A stretch of 64,000 bases of DNA from assembly GCA_017465825.1 (NCBI GenBank), contig JAFTVI010000029.1, forward strand, positions 62,001 through 126,000, read 5' to 3'. The notes beneath the pieces are model-generated. The model did no database searches and was not told the origin of the DNA. It was given only the letters and a program-made list of their open reading frames with translations. Shown here one piece after another: positions 1 through 7,946 of the stretch. Origin of the DNA: Clostridia bacterium. GTDB taxonomy: Bacteria > Bacillota > Clostridia > Oscillospirales > Acutalibacteraceae. The translations under genes and the position numbers were made by a program. The stretch's first letter is position 1; every line of letters begins with the position of its first letter.

Positions 1-225
1 TATGACAATGTAAATCCCGACAGCGGTTCTTACCCCGGTTATATCCTCAACATCTGGTATCTTGAGGGCGGTGCAAACGAAAACAGTGTTTATGCATATG
101 CCTATAATGAAGATGATTACAACGCATATTCAGCAAATCCGATTATTTCACCGACTGAAGCAACTTACCGCATTGCTATGGAATTTGCTTATTACAACGG
201 TATAATTCAGGTATTCGCTGAATAA
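1..225 (+). CDS. C-terminal fragment of unknown protein (5' end outside window)
   Basis: An open frame runs from base 1 to a TAA at 223-225, giving the last 74 residues of a protein whose start lies before the window. The residues are acidic and rich in Tyr, Asn and Ala (it ends IIQVFAE) with no Cys and no membrane segment, which would suit a secreted protein, but I recognise no family. A terminator follows directly, so this is the last gene of its transcript. It could belong with the dockerin-bearing secreted proteins nearby; that is only proximity. Confidence 0.75.
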   Translation, partial: YDNVNPDSGSYPGYILNIWYLEGGANENSVYAYAYNEDDYNAYSANPIISPTEATYRIAMEFAYYNGIIQVFAE

Positions 226-230
226 CAGCA

Positions 231-262
231 AAAGGCTTTCGGGAAACCGAGAGCCTTTATTA
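231..262 (+). terminator. Intrinsic terminator of the partial gene
   Basis: Stem AAAGGCT-t-TCGG pairs with CCGA-g-AGCCTTT around a GAAA loop. It starts six bases after the stop codon and is followed by an AT-rich tract. Confidence 0.7.
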
Positions 263-263
263 A

Positions 264-371
264 TTAGTAATGAGCAATTGAGGACGTCCTGCGGGCTTGA
301 ATTATATAAAACGGGTTAAAGGGCAACGCCATTTCCACCATTACTCACTACTCATTGCTAATTACTCATTT
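264..371. repeat. Palindromic repeat with GAGTAATGA-type arms and GGTTAAAGGGC core
   Basis: The left edge reads AATTAGTAATGAGCAATTG. The right edge (about 339-370) is an inverted string of the same words (ATTACTCACTACTCATTGC). Inside, 314-343 reads as a diverged copy of the core also found at 56523-56553 and 62976-63006 (GGTT-AAA-GGC...GCC-TTTCC). No ORF is present. This is a non-coding miniature repeat. Confidence 0.6.
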
Positions 372-401
372 TATCAGATTCCGCCGATATATTGATTAAT
401 C

Positions 402-437
402 AAAAAAAATATGCAGCCACATAAAAGCGACTGCATA
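402..437 (-). terminator. Intrinsic terminator of the dockerin gene
   Basis: On the minus strand, stem TATGCAG/CTGCATA (410-416 with 431-437) is followed by eight T (complement of 402-409), just after the stop codon at 446. Confidence 0.75.
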
Positions 438-445
438 AATTTTGA

Positions 446-1780
446 TTAATTATTGGGGTAATATATATTTGTATGATTGTCGGAATTTGAGTTATAGAAA
501 TAATACTCATCAACATCCTCTTCCACATTTGTAATGTATACATTACCTGCCGCATCAACAAGCGTTGACAGAAGAATCTTGATATATACATCCATATACA
601 TTTTAACTGTGTAATGAGTAGTTTTTCCGTATTTAATTGCAACAACATCTTTTGTTGAAGGGTTGAAATAAACGGTTATAGATGAATTATAATTGATAGA
701 ATCAAGCTTTGCGGTCATATCAAACTTAAACTCACCGCCGAACTTCTCAAATTCCTTGAATGCCTGTTCCATTTCTTCCATTTCAGTCTGTGATGCTGTC
801 AAGGATTCTGTAATATCAGCTTCACTTTCAACAAGAAATGCTTTGGAAGTGTGGGCAGCGGCAACATTATTATCAGTCTTGAGCTTTACGGTAATGGAAT
901 CAAGACCTGTTACAGTTTCTTTATAAATGACTTTTGAAGTATCAATAACTTTTATGTTTTTCTGAGTATCAAGTTTTTTATCGTTGCGGGTAAATTCGTA
1001 TGTCTGATTGGTTTTGTATTCAATGCTGTCTATATCATCAACGGTAAGATAACTGCTTGTTCTTTCGTCAACGCCCTGTGAATTAAGAATTTCGGGAAGA
1101 ATGTATTTTGAAGTATAGCCGTCTGCAATGTAATAATTATCTTTTGCTCTTACCTGTGAGTTACCCGAAGACGTATAAGTGCTTGTATTCGCATTAAGAC
1201 TTTTTGTGAGCGTATCCTCAAAATCTACTTCTTCGTCATCACTGGAGTAATCATTCAATCCATTATTCAGCTTAGTTATTACCTTGTTGGAGTCTTCTTT
1301 TACGGTAACATCACCAACATTTTTTATACTGTTTGCATAAGTGTGATAATAATTTGTTTTTGTATAGCCGGGCGCTGTTGATGCCGCAACTGCTCTGGGC
1401 AGATTTACAAGAGAATTGAAGCAGTCAAGCATATCTGCTTTTGATATATATTTTGTTGCACTGTCAAGCCCTGCGGAAATTCTTAATATGCTTCTTGCAT
1501 CAATGGCCGTAACCTCGCCGTCGCCGTCAACATCCATTTTTGAAACGTCAACACCGCTGTCTGCAAGACCTGCGGATTTGCGCAGAGTGCTTCTTGCATC
1601 TCCTGCATCAATCGCACCTGATGAGTTCACATCAAACTTTACAAGCTGAGCGTAAAAATCTTCGAGCTCTGCATCACGTGTTGCTTCTGCATTTTTCCAT
1701 GTCAATGTTTCCGCAAATGCAGGAACAGCACAGGACAAAACAAGTATAACCGCTAAAAATGCGGATAAAATCTTTTTCAT
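446..1780 (-). CDS. Secreted protein with N-terminal dockerin-type repeats
   Basis: 444 residues. Residues 1-23 form a signal peptide (MKK, a hydrophobic core, then VPAFA before the cut). Residues 49-105 are two dockerin-type Ca-binding repeats (DVNSSGAIDAGDARSTLRKSA and DVDGDGEVTAIDARSILRISA), where Asp/Asn at loop positions 1, 3, 5 and a DAR helix start are the family signature. The remaining roughly 330 residues are Ser/Thr/Asp-rich and unrecognised, with no glycosidase motif. A dockerin directly after the signal peptide is less usual than a C-terminal one. It should bind a cohesin on a scaffold or at the surface, with unknown cargo. Monocistronic, with its own promoter and terminator. Confidence 0.85.
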   Translation of the reverse strand: MKKILSAFLAVILVLSCAVPAFAETLTWKNAEATRDAELEDFYAQLVKFDVNSSGAIDAGDARSTLRKSAGLADSGVDVSKMDVDGDGEVTAIDARSILRISAGLDSATKYISKADMLDCFNSLVNLPRAVAASTAPGYTKTNYYHTYANSIKNVGDVTVKEDSNKVITKLNNGLNDYSSDDEEVDFEDTLTKSLNANTSTYTSSGNSQVRAKDNYYIADGYTSKYILPEILNSQGVDERTSSYLTVDDIDSIEYKTNQTYEFTRNDKKLDTQKNIKVIDTSKVIYKETVTGLDSITVKLKTDNNVAAAHTSKAFLVESEADITESLTASQTEMEEMEQAFKEFEKFGGEFKFDMTAKLDSINYNSSITVYFNPSTKDVVAIKYGKTTHYTVKMYMDVYIKILLSTLVDAAGNVYITNVEEDVDEYYFYNSNSDNHTNIYYPNN

Positions 1781-1816
1781 AGCGTATTCCCCTTATCATT
1801 ATGTTATTACTTATAC

Positions 1817-1845
1817 ATATTAACATAAATTTTCTGTTTTGTAAA
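1817..1845 (-). promoter_or_regulatory. Promoter of the dockerin gene
   Basis: On the minus strand TTTACA (1840-1845), a 17-base spacer and TAATAT (1817-1822) lie about 40 bases upstream of the start codon. Confidence 0.55.
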
Positions 1846-1868
1846 CACTGATATTTATAATTTTGCTA

Positions 1869-1897
1869 TTGATATTCTAAAAATTTTTTTGTATAAT
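1869..1897 (+). promoter_or_regulatory. Consensus promoter of the NifU-like/GGGtGRT operon
   Basis: TTGATA (1869-1874), a 17-base spacer, TATAAT (1892-1897), 49 bases before the ATG at 1947. The same hexamers with the same spacing recur at 4382-4410. Confidence 0.75.
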
Positions 1898-1946
1898 AAT
1901 TTGTGGTAAATTTTTTATCGGATAAAACCGAAAGGAGTTAATTAAA

Positions 1947-2639
1947 ATGACTTATTCACACGAAGTATTAGAAATGTGCAAAGTCAACAAAGGACCCAAT
2001 CACGGTCCCGCACCTATCCCCGAAGAGGGCAAATGGGTTAAGGCTTATGACGTAAAGGACATTTCAGGTTTCACACACGGTATCGGCTGGTGTGCTCCTC
2101 AGCAGGGCGCTTGCAAGCTTTCACTCAACGTTAAGGAAGGCATCATTGAAGAAGCTCTTGTTGAAACAATCGGCTGTTCAGGTATGACTCACTCCGCTGC
2201 AATGGCAAGTGAAATTCTCCCCGGCAAAACAATTCTCGAAGCTCTCAACACAGACCTTGTTTGTGACGCTATCAACACAGCTATGCGTGAGCTTTTCCTT
2301 CAGATTGTATACGGTCGTACACAGTCCGCTTTCTCAGAGGACGGTCTTACAGTAGGCGCAGGTCTTGAAGACCTCGGTAAGGGTCTGCGTTCACAGGTTG
2401 GTACAATGTACGGCACAAACGCTAAGGGCGTTCGTTACCTTGAAATGGCAGAAGGCTATGTTACAAGAATGGCTCTTGACGAAAACGATCAGGTTATCGG
2501 CTACGAGTTCGTTTCTCTCGGCAAAATGACAGACTTCATCAAAAAGGGCGATGATCCCACAACAGCTTACAACAAGGCTATGGGCACTTACGGCAGATTC
2601 GCTGATGCCGCTAAGTACATCGATCCCCGTAAAGAATAA
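1947..2639 (+). CDS. Iron-sulfur cluster assembly scaffold-like protein (NifU-like), partner of GGGtGRT protein
   Basis: 230 residues. The mid-region has conserved-looking Cys positions in WCAPQQGACKL and GCSGMTHSA, which fit the IscU/NifU-like scaffold proteins encoded beside GGGtGRT proteins in anaerobic Firmicutes. No signal peptide or membrane segment, so cytosolic. The start is an ATG with AAAGGAG about 11 bases upstream. The next gene begins 8 bases after the stop and both share one promoter. Codon use is strongly biased (GCT, GTT, CTT, AAG), unlike the dockerin genes, which suggests high expression. The Fe-S role is inferred from family recognition; the actual client is unknown. Confidence 0.75.
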   Translation: MTYSHEVLEMCKVNKGPNHGPAPIPEEGKWVKAYDVKDISGFTHGIGWCAPQQGACKLSLNVKEGIIEEALVETIGCSGMTHSAAMASEILPGKTILEALNTDLVCDAINTAMRELFLQIVYGRTQSAFSEDGLTVGAGLEDLGKGLRSQVGTMYGTNAKGVRYLEMAEGYVTRMALDENDQVIGYEFVSLGKMTDFIKKGDDPTTAYNKAMGTYGRFADAAKYIDPRKE

Positions 2640-2647
2640 GGAGGATA

Positions 2648-3652
2648 TTGGAAATGGCATTATTTGAAAACTATGAAAGAAGAGCCGACAAAATCCTCGG
2701 CGTTCTTAAAGAATACGGTATCAATTCAATCGAAGAGTGCAAGGAAATCACTCTTGCAAAGGGTATCGACTGCGATAAAATCGTAAGAGAAACTCAGCCT
2801 ATCTGCTTCGAAAACGCTGTTTGGGCATACACAGTAGGCTGCGCTATAGCTCTCAAGAAGGGCTGCACAAAGGCTGCTGACGCTGCTGCTGCTATCGGTG
2901 AAGGCCTTCAGGCTTTCTGTATCCCCGGTTCTGTTGCTGACAACCGTCAGGTTGGTCTCGGCCACGGTAACCTTGGCAAAATGCTCCTTTCAGAGGAAAC
3001 AGAGTGCTTCTGCTTCCTTGCAGGTCACGAATCCTTCGCTGCTGCTGAAGGCGCAATCAAAATCGCTCTTAACGCAAACAAGGTAAGAGTTAAGCCCCTT
3101 CGTGTTATCCTTAACGGTCTCGGCAAGGACGCTGCTATGATTATTTCAAGAATCAACGGCTTCACATACTGCAAGACTGAGTTCGATCCCTATGCAGAAA
3201 CAGTTAAGGTTGTTGAAGAAACAGCTTACTCAAACGGCGACAGAGCTAAGGTTCGTTGCTACGGTTCAGACAATGTACCCGAAGGCGTTGCTATTATGAG
3301 ACTTGAGAACGTTGGTGTTTCCATCACAGGTAACTCAACTAACCCCACACGTTTCCAGCACCCCGTTGCAGGCACATACAAGAAGTGGTGTAACGAGAAC
3401 GGCGTTAAGTACTTCTCAGTTGCATCAGGCGGCGGTACAGGCCGTACACTTCATCCTGATAATATGGCTGCAGGCCCCGCTTCCTACGGTATGACAGATA
3501 CAATGGGCCGTATGCACTCAGATGCTCAGTTTGCAGGTTCTTCTTCAGTTCCCGCTCACGTAGAGATGATGGGACTTATCGGTATGGGTAACAACCCCAT
3601 GGTTGGTGCTACAGTTGCTTGCGCAGTTGCAGTTGAAGAAAGCGCAAAGTAA
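2648..3652 (+). CDS. GGGtGRT protein
   Basis: 334 residues. The family's name motif appears as SGGGTGRTLHPDN at about residues 260-272. Other Gly-rich stretches (VADNRQVGLGHGNLG, MIGLIGMGNNPMVGA-like end) and Cys residues at CKEI, DCDK and PICF are visible. No transmembrane segment. The ORF opens GAGATGG-style at 2648 with AAGGAGGATATTGGAA just before it; an ATG at 2654 (MALFENY) is better spaced from AGGAGG and is the likelier real start. It is cotranscribed with the NifU-like gene, the usual context for this uncharacterised family, and shares its biased codon use. Biochemical function is not known to me. Confidence 0.85.
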   Translation: MEMALFENYERRADKILGVLKEYGINSIEECKEITLAKGIDCDKIVRETQPICFENAVWAYTVGCAIALKKGCTKAADAAAAIGEGLQAFCIPGSVADNRQVGLGHGNLGKMLLSEETECFCFLAGHESFAAAEGAIKIALNANKVRVKPLRVILNGLGKDAAMIISRINGFTYCKTEFDPYAETVKVVEETAYSNGDRAKVRCYGSDNVPEGVAIMRLENVGVSITGNSTNPTRFQHPVAGTYKKWCNENGVKYFSVASGGGTGRTLHPDNMAAGPASYGMTDTMGRMHSDAQFAGSSSVPAHVEMMGLIGMGNNPMVGATVACAVAVEESAK

Positions 3653-3667
3653 TTTAAGAAACAATTA

Positions 3668-3723
3668 AAAATGGCTATATATATAGCCATTTTCCCTGCT
3701 TCGCAAAAGGCAGGGAATTTTTA
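3668..3723 (+). terminator. Double-hairpin terminator after the GGGtGRT gene
   Basis: A perfect 26-base palindrome (3668-3693, AAATGGCTATATA and its complement) is followed by a second hairpin TTCCCTGC/GCAGGGAA (692-699 with 710-717 of the 3 kb block) and T5. Confidence 0.8.
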
Positions 3724-3735
3724 TTATTATCTATA

Positions 3736-3767
3736 TTAAAAAGAGCAAACCGTCAGGTCTGCTCTTT
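3736..3767 (-). terminator. Terminator of the cyclophilin gene
   Basis: On the minus strand, stem AAAGAGCA-ACC/GGT-TGCTCTTT is followed by T5, ten bases after the stop codon. Confidence 0.75.
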
Positions 3768-3776
3768 CTTCTTATA

Positions 3777-4247
3777 TTACACAAGAGTAACTTTTTTCAT
3801 TTTCTGCTCTTCGAGGGGTCTGTCCATACCGTCTGTTGCGGTGGTTGCGATTGCGTCGACAACATCCATACCGCTTATAACTTTACCGAATGCGGCGTAG
3901 CTGCCGTCAAGGTGGGGTGCATCCTCGTGCATAATGAAGAACTGTGATGATGCGGAGTTGGGCATCATTGAACGTGCCATTGAAATAACGCCTCTTGTGT
4001 GTGCAAGGTCGTTCTTAATACCGTTTGCGGCAAATTCGCCTGTAATGTTTTCATCCGCTCCGCCGCAGCCTGTACCTGTAGGGTCACCGCCCTGAATCAT
4101 AAAGCCCTCAATAACTCTGTGGAAAATAAGTCCGTCGTAAAAGCCCTGAGAAACAAGCTTTTCAAAATTCTTTACTGTAATGGGTGCGTGTTCGGGGTAA
4201 AGCTCGATTTCGATGATACCGCCGTTTTCCATTTCAATTTTAACCAT
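3777..4247 (-). CDS. Peptidyl-prolyl cis-trans isomerase, cyclophilin type
   Basis: 156 residues, the usual size of a single-domain bacterial cyclophilin. Family motifs in order: VKNFEKLVSQGFYDGLIFHRVIEGFMIQGGDP, with the active-site Arg and FMIQGGDPTGTG; then ISMARS and SASSQFFI; then LDGSYAAFGKVI. No signal peptide, so it acts on proline peptide bonds of cytosolic proteins. I place the start at 4247 (MVKIEMENGG) because GGGAG sits 8 bases upstream; the frame runs 28 codons further, but that extension looks nothing like a cyclophilin and has no ribosome site. Single gene between two plus-strand transcripts. Confidence 0.92.
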   Translation of the reverse strand: MVKIEMENGGIIEIELYPEHAPITVKNFEKLVSQGFYDGLIFHRVIEGFMIQGGDPTGTGCGGADENITGEFAANGIKNDLAHTRGVISMARSMMPNSASSQFFIMHEDAPHLDGSYAAFGKVISGMDVVDAIATTATDGMDRPLEEQKMKKVTLV

Positions 4248-4381
4248 TTTAAAAATCTCCCTGTAATTTTTTATATATTGTACCACATTCTGCATATAAA
4301 TTAAAAGACATTTGTTGAAAAAAGCATACAATTTTATGGTGATTTTTTATATTTTTTTTAGTCAAAAAGATAAAATAGTTA

Positions 4382-4410
4382 TTGATATTCTTATTTCAAT
4401 ATGTTATAAT
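4382..4410 (+). promoter_or_regulatory. Consensus promoter of the EF-G-like gene
   Basis: TTGATA (4382-4387), a 17-base spacer, TATAAT (4405-4410). It lies inside the longest open frame, so translation must start downstream, supporting the TTG at 4484. Confidence 0.75.
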
Positions 4411-4483
4411 GTCTATGTTATTAAAAAATTCTTGCTGTTTATTGTTGATTTTTCACAAAGACGGCATTTGGGAGGCAAATACA

Positions 4484-6532
4484 TTGAAAACTTACAGTGC
4501 AGACAAAATCAAAAATATTGTTATCGCAGGTCGTGGCGGCAGAGGTAAAACAACTCTTGCAGAAGCAATGCTTTATCTTGCAGGCGCAACCGACAGACTC
4601 GGCAGAGTTCTTGACGGTAACACAGTAATGGACTTTGATGCAGAAGAAAAAAGAAGAAAGTCATCCGTTCAGGCGGCAGTTGCTCCTCTTGAATGGCTCG
4701 ACGCTAAAATCAATCTTATTGACACTCCCGGTTCTTTTGACTTTGAGGGCGGCGTTGCCGAAGGTATGCGTGCGGCAGGTACTGCTCTTATCGTTCTCCA
4801 GTCCGGCGGCGGCGTTGACGTAGGCGCACAGAAGGCTTACAAAACAGCTATCAAGCACGGCAAGTCAATTATGTTCGCAGTTACAAAGTGCGACGATGAA
4901 AACGGCCACTTTTTCCAGACATTTGATTCACTTAAAGAAGTTTACGGCACACCCTGCTGTCCCGTAGTTATTCCTTACATAGTTGACGGCAAGGTTGACT
5001 GCTATATGGACTTTGCCGTAGGTAAGGCATACAAGTATGTTGACGGCAAGAAAACTGAAGTTCCCGTTCCCGCAGGCGAAAAGGTTGAGAGAATGAGAAC
5101 TGAGCTTCTTGAGGCCGTTGCAACAACAGACGACGACCTTATGGATAAGTTTTTCAACGGTGAAGAATTCACACAGGAAGAGATTTACAACGGACTTCGT
5201 GCAGGTATTACAGACGGTACTGTTTACCCAATTTTTGCTTGCTCAGGCTACACAACAGAAGCTGTTGACATTATCCTTGATTCAATAGCAAACTTTGCTC
5301 CTTCCGCCGCATCAAAAACAGGCGAAGGCGACTTCAAGTGCGATCCCGACGGTCACCTTGCAGCTATCTGCTTTAAATCAGTTGCTGACCCGTTCGTTGG
5401 TAAGATGTCTTACTTCAAGGTTGTTTCAGGTAAGATTACACCCGACCGTTCAGCTATGAATGCAAGAACAGGCGAAACAGTCAAAATCGGTAAACTGCTC
5501 ACAGTCAAGGGCGGCAAGCAGGAAGAAACAGACTGCATCACAGCAGGTGATATCGGCGTTGTTACAAAGCTTTCCGGCTTCCGCACAGGTGATACACTCT
5601 GCAGTGAAAAGGCTGTAGTTGAGCTCAAGGGCGTAAGCTTCCCCAAGCCCTGCCTTTCAATGGCTGTTAAGGTACGCAAAAAGGGTGAGGAAGAAAAGGT
5701 TGCATCCGGTCTTCGTAAGCTTATGACAGAGGATCCCACAATCACATTCGGAACAAACGAAGAAACAAAGGAAATGGTGCTTTCAGGTATCGGCGAACAG
5801 CATCTTGACATTATCGTATCAAAACTCAAGTCCAAATTCGGCGTTGAGGTTGACCTTGCTCCCGCAAAGGTTGCTTACAGAGAGACAATCAAGAAAAAGG
5901 TTGAGGTTCAGGGCAGACACAAGAAGCAGTCCGGCGGTCACGGTCAGTTCGGTGATGTTTGGATCCGTTTCGAGCCCTGTGAGGGTGATGACCTTATCTT
6001 TGCTGAGGAAGTATTCGGCGGCTCAGTTCCCAAGAACTTCTTCCCTGCTGTTGAAAAGGGACTTCGTGAAAGCGTAACAAGAGGTCTTGTTGCAGGCTAC
6101 CCCGTAGTAGGTGTCAAGGCTACTCTGTACGATGGATCATATCATCCCGTTGACTCTTCCGAAATGGCATTCAAGACAGCGGCTTCACTTGCATTCAAAA
6201 AGCTCAATCCCGATGCTAATCCCGTAATCCTTGAGCCTATCGGCACACTTCAGGCATATATGCCCGATGAATGTCTTGGTGACATCATGGGCGATATCAC
6301 AAAGCGTCGCGGCAGAGTTTTAGGTATGGGCCCCGCAGAGGACGAACCCAAGATGCAGAAGCTTGAGGCTGAAGTTCCTATGGCTGAAATGAGCGACTTC
6401 TCCACAGTTCTCCGTTCAGTAACAGTCGGCAGAGGCTACTTTGATTTTGATTTCTGCCGCTATGAAGAGGCTCCCGCCAACGTAGCACAGAAGGTTATCG
6501 AAGAGGCTAAAAAGGACGCAGAAGAAGAATAA
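4484..6532 (+). CDS. Elongation factor G-like translational GTPase (EF-G paralogue)
   Basis: 683 residues with the whole EF-G layout: GTP-binding domain, domain II (about 290-370), domains III-V (IGEQHLDIIVSKLKSKFGVEVD; GGHGQFGDV; the C-terminal FSTVLRSVTVGRGYFDF). The GTPase motifs are atypical: G1 reads AGRGGRGKTTL where ribosomal EF-G has AHIDAGKTT, switch I reads KRRKSSVQAA instead of RGITI, G3 is DTPGSFDF, and G4 is TKCD rather than NKMD. This fits the second, EF-G-like paralogue of Firmicutes rather than the housekeeping translocase. The start is a TTG preceded by GGGAGG, and the promoter position rules out upstream starts. Codon bias is strong, implying high expression. Whether it drives translocation, recycling or another ribosome task cannot be read here. 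Confidence 0.85.
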   Translation: MKTYSADKIKNIVIAGRGGRGKTTLAEAMLYLAGATDRLGRVLDGNTVMDFDAEEKRRKSSVQAAVAPLEWLDAKINLIDTPGSFDFEGGVAEGMRAAGTALIVLQSGGGVDVGAQKAYKTAIKHGKSIMFAVTKCDDENGHFFQTFDSLKEVYGTPCCPVVIPYIVDGKVDCYMDFAVGKAYKYVDGKKTEVPVPAGEKVERMRTELLEAVATTDDDLMDKFFNGEEFTQEEIYNGLRAGITDGTVYPIFACSGYTTEAVDIILDSIANFAPSAASKTGEGDFKCDPDGHLAAICFKSVADPFVGKMSYFKVVSGKITPDRSAMNARTGETVKIGKLLTVKGGKQEETDCITAGDIGVVTKLSGFRTGDTLCSEKAVVELKGVSFPKPCLSMAVKVRKKGEEEKVASGLRKLMTEDPTITFGTNEETKEMVLSGIGEQHLDIIVSKLKSKFGVEVDLAPAKVAYRETIKKKVEVQGRHKKQSGGHGQFGDVWIRFEPCEGDDLIFAEEVFGGSVPKNFFPAVEKGLRESVTRGLVAGYPVVGVKATLYDGSYHPVDSSEMAFKTAASLAFKKLNPDANPVILEPIGTLQAYMPDECLGDIMGDITKRRGRVLGMGPAEDEPKMQKLEAEVPMAEMSDFSTVLRSVTVGRGYFDFDFCRYEEAPANVAQKVIEEAKKDAEEE

Positions 6533-6543
6533 ATTAAATTTTT

Positions 6544-6574
6544 GCTCCCGAGGGTTCACTTCGGGAGCATTTTT
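6544..6574 (+). terminator. Terminator of the EF-G-like gene
   Basis: Perfect 8-bp stem GCTCCCGA/TCGGGAGC with a 9-base loop, followed by ATTTTT. Confidence 0.85.
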
Positions 6575-6592
6575 GGCTGTGAATTTGATGAC

Positions 6593-6655
6593 ATAAACAA
6601 TAATTTAATGTACAATGTACAATGTACATTGTTAATTAGGTAAATTATTGTTTAT
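6593..6655. repeat. Miniature inverted-repeat element with TGTACAA heptamers
   Basis: The 63-bp unit has perfect 15-bp terminal inverted repeats ATAAACAATAATTTA (6593-6607) and TAAATTATTGTTTAT (6641-6655). Between them the heptamer TGTACAA repeats about three times. No coding potential. The 13-base core AAACAATAATTTA is also the terminus of the element at 11050-11238. Confidence 0.75.
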
Positions 6656-6736
6656 CTCTTTAAATTAAAATTTTTAAATTTTTGTAACCGTTTTTATTGT
6701 TCAGATTGTTTTATATTATGAAGGAGGGAAAAAGCA

Positions 6737-7291
6737 ATGCTGATGCTTTATTTGTCCGCGTTAAACAATGAAACTGAAAAACGCACTTTTGAATATTACT
6801 ACATAACCTATCGCAGTCATATGTTTTATGCGGCGAATTCCGTTCTTCACAACGAAACCGATGCGGAGGATGCCGTACACGATGCATTTATGGGCATTGC
6901 AAAGCACATTGAAATTCTGCTCAACGCCGATGAGGACAAGGGTAAATACTACTGCATAAAGGCGGCAAGGAATGCGGCACTGAATATTGCACGCAAAAAC
7001 AGCCGCACGGAAACCGCAGACATTGAAAGCTTTTACTCCCTTGCCGACGAGAGTGCGTTTGAGGACATCATAAACGGTTGCGAATACGAGGAAATACTCT
7101 CCGTTTTAAAAAGTATGGATTCAATCTACCGCGATGTGCTGTATATGCATTATGTTATGGATATGCCCGTAAAGAAAATTGCTGACGTTCTGGGCAGAAC
7201 CGTGTCGGCAGTAAAGCAACAGCTTGTAAGAGGCAAAAAAATCCTTATTTCCGCATTACCAGAGGAGGTGACCGCATCATATGGCAACTGA
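6737..7291 (+). CDS. Sigma-70 family (ECF-type) RNA polymerase sigma factor
   Basis: 184 residues. The region 2 helix reads YITYRSHMFYAANSVLHNETDAEDAVHDAFMGIAKH (about 22-57), the ECF sigma2 pattern with DAEDAVHDAF. Region 4 (about 115-170) is YRDVLYMHYVMDMPVKKIADVLGRTVSAVKQQLVRGKK, a helix-turn-helix for the -35 element. Region 3 is absent, as in ECF factors. AAGGAGGG precedes the ATG. The next gene overlaps it by 11 bases, so the DUF4367 membrane protein is probably its regulator, and four dockerin genes follow in the same direction. A TGTAAC motif at 6683-6688 could be an autoregulated ECF -35 box; this is unproven. Confidence 0.88.
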   Translation: MLMLYLSALNNETEKRTFEYYYITYRSHMFYAANSVLHNETDAEDAVHDAFMGIAKHIEILLNADEDKGKYYCIKAARNAALNIARKNSRTETADIESFYSLADESAFEDIINGCEYEEILSVLKSMDSIYRDVLYMHYVMDMPVKKIADVLGRTVSAVKQQLVRGKKILISALPEEVTASYGN

Positions 7292-7946
7292 AACACTGAA
7301 AAAAGCTCTTATTGCATTTGCCGAAGAGGAGTTTATGCAGGCAGATGCTGAGTGCAGAACACAAATCTGGACACCGTCTGAGGAGTTCAGCAAAAAGACA
7401 GAGAGAATTGTAAAAGGCAGACACCGCACAATCAATGCAAAACGGATTCTGCTTATTGCCGCAGTTGTATTTCTGCTGTCTGCAACCGCTGTATTCTCTT
7501 TTGCTCAGCTGAGAGAAAATATTATCAACACTTTCAGGGAGTTTTATTACACTCATTTTGATGTGGAATACGGCAACAATGCGGCTGGCGACATAACGGG
7601 CGACGGAATAAAAACCGTCTACACGCTCACTTCTCTGCCCGACGGCTTTGAAATGACGGATTACAGCAAAAACGACCATTCCGTAACTACTGTCTGGGAG
7701 AATTCCGAGGGCGAAACGCTTATTCTCTCGCAGGGTGACGGCATTACAAAACGGAGTGTTGACAACGAAAGGCTTGCACACTCAACATCAACTGTTGACA
7801 ATGTTGAATATGACATTTACTCGGAAAACGGCTATATACTCATTATGTGGAATACCGCAGAGTATACTTTCTCGCTCGATTATTACGGCGATTGCACCAT
7901 TGATGTGCTCATAAATTCCATTCAGCTTACGGAGGCAGTTCAATGA
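7281..7946 (+). CDS. DUF4367-type membrane protein, likely anti-sigma factor
   Basis: 221 residues. Residues 1-50 are cytosolic and charged, 54-74 form one membrane helix (RILLIAAVVFLLSATAVFSF), and the rest lies outside. The extracytoplasmic part carries the DUF4367 pattern (VYTLTSLPDGFEMTDYS, TVWENSEGETLILSQ). The gene starts inside the sigma-factor gene (ATG within its last codons) with GAGGAGGTGA upstream, so the two are translationally coupled, the usual layout for an ECF sigma factor and its membrane inhibitor. No zinc-binding HxxxCxxC anti-sigma motif is visible in the N-terminal part, so its mode of sigma binding is unknown. Confidence 0.75.
   Translation: MATETLKKALIAFAEEEFMQADAECRTQIWTPSEEFSKKTERIVKGRHRTINAKRILLIAAVVFLLSATAVFSFAQLRENIINTFREFYYTHFDVEYGNNAAGDITGDGIKTVYTLTSLPDGFEMTDYSKNDHSVTTVWENSEGETLILSQGDGITKRSVDNERLAHSTSTVDNVEYDIYSENGYILIMWNTAEYTFSLDYYGDCTIDVLINSIQLTEAVQ

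Noticed and set aside
446-1780. Cellulosomal glycoside hydrolase
   Set aside because: Only the dockerin repeats are recognisable; no catalytic motif of a carbohydrate enzyme was seen.
7245-7781. A 178-codon open frame on the minus strand
   Set aside because: It lies opposite the DUF4367 gene, has no ribosome site and no recognisable motif; the plus-strand protein explains the region.
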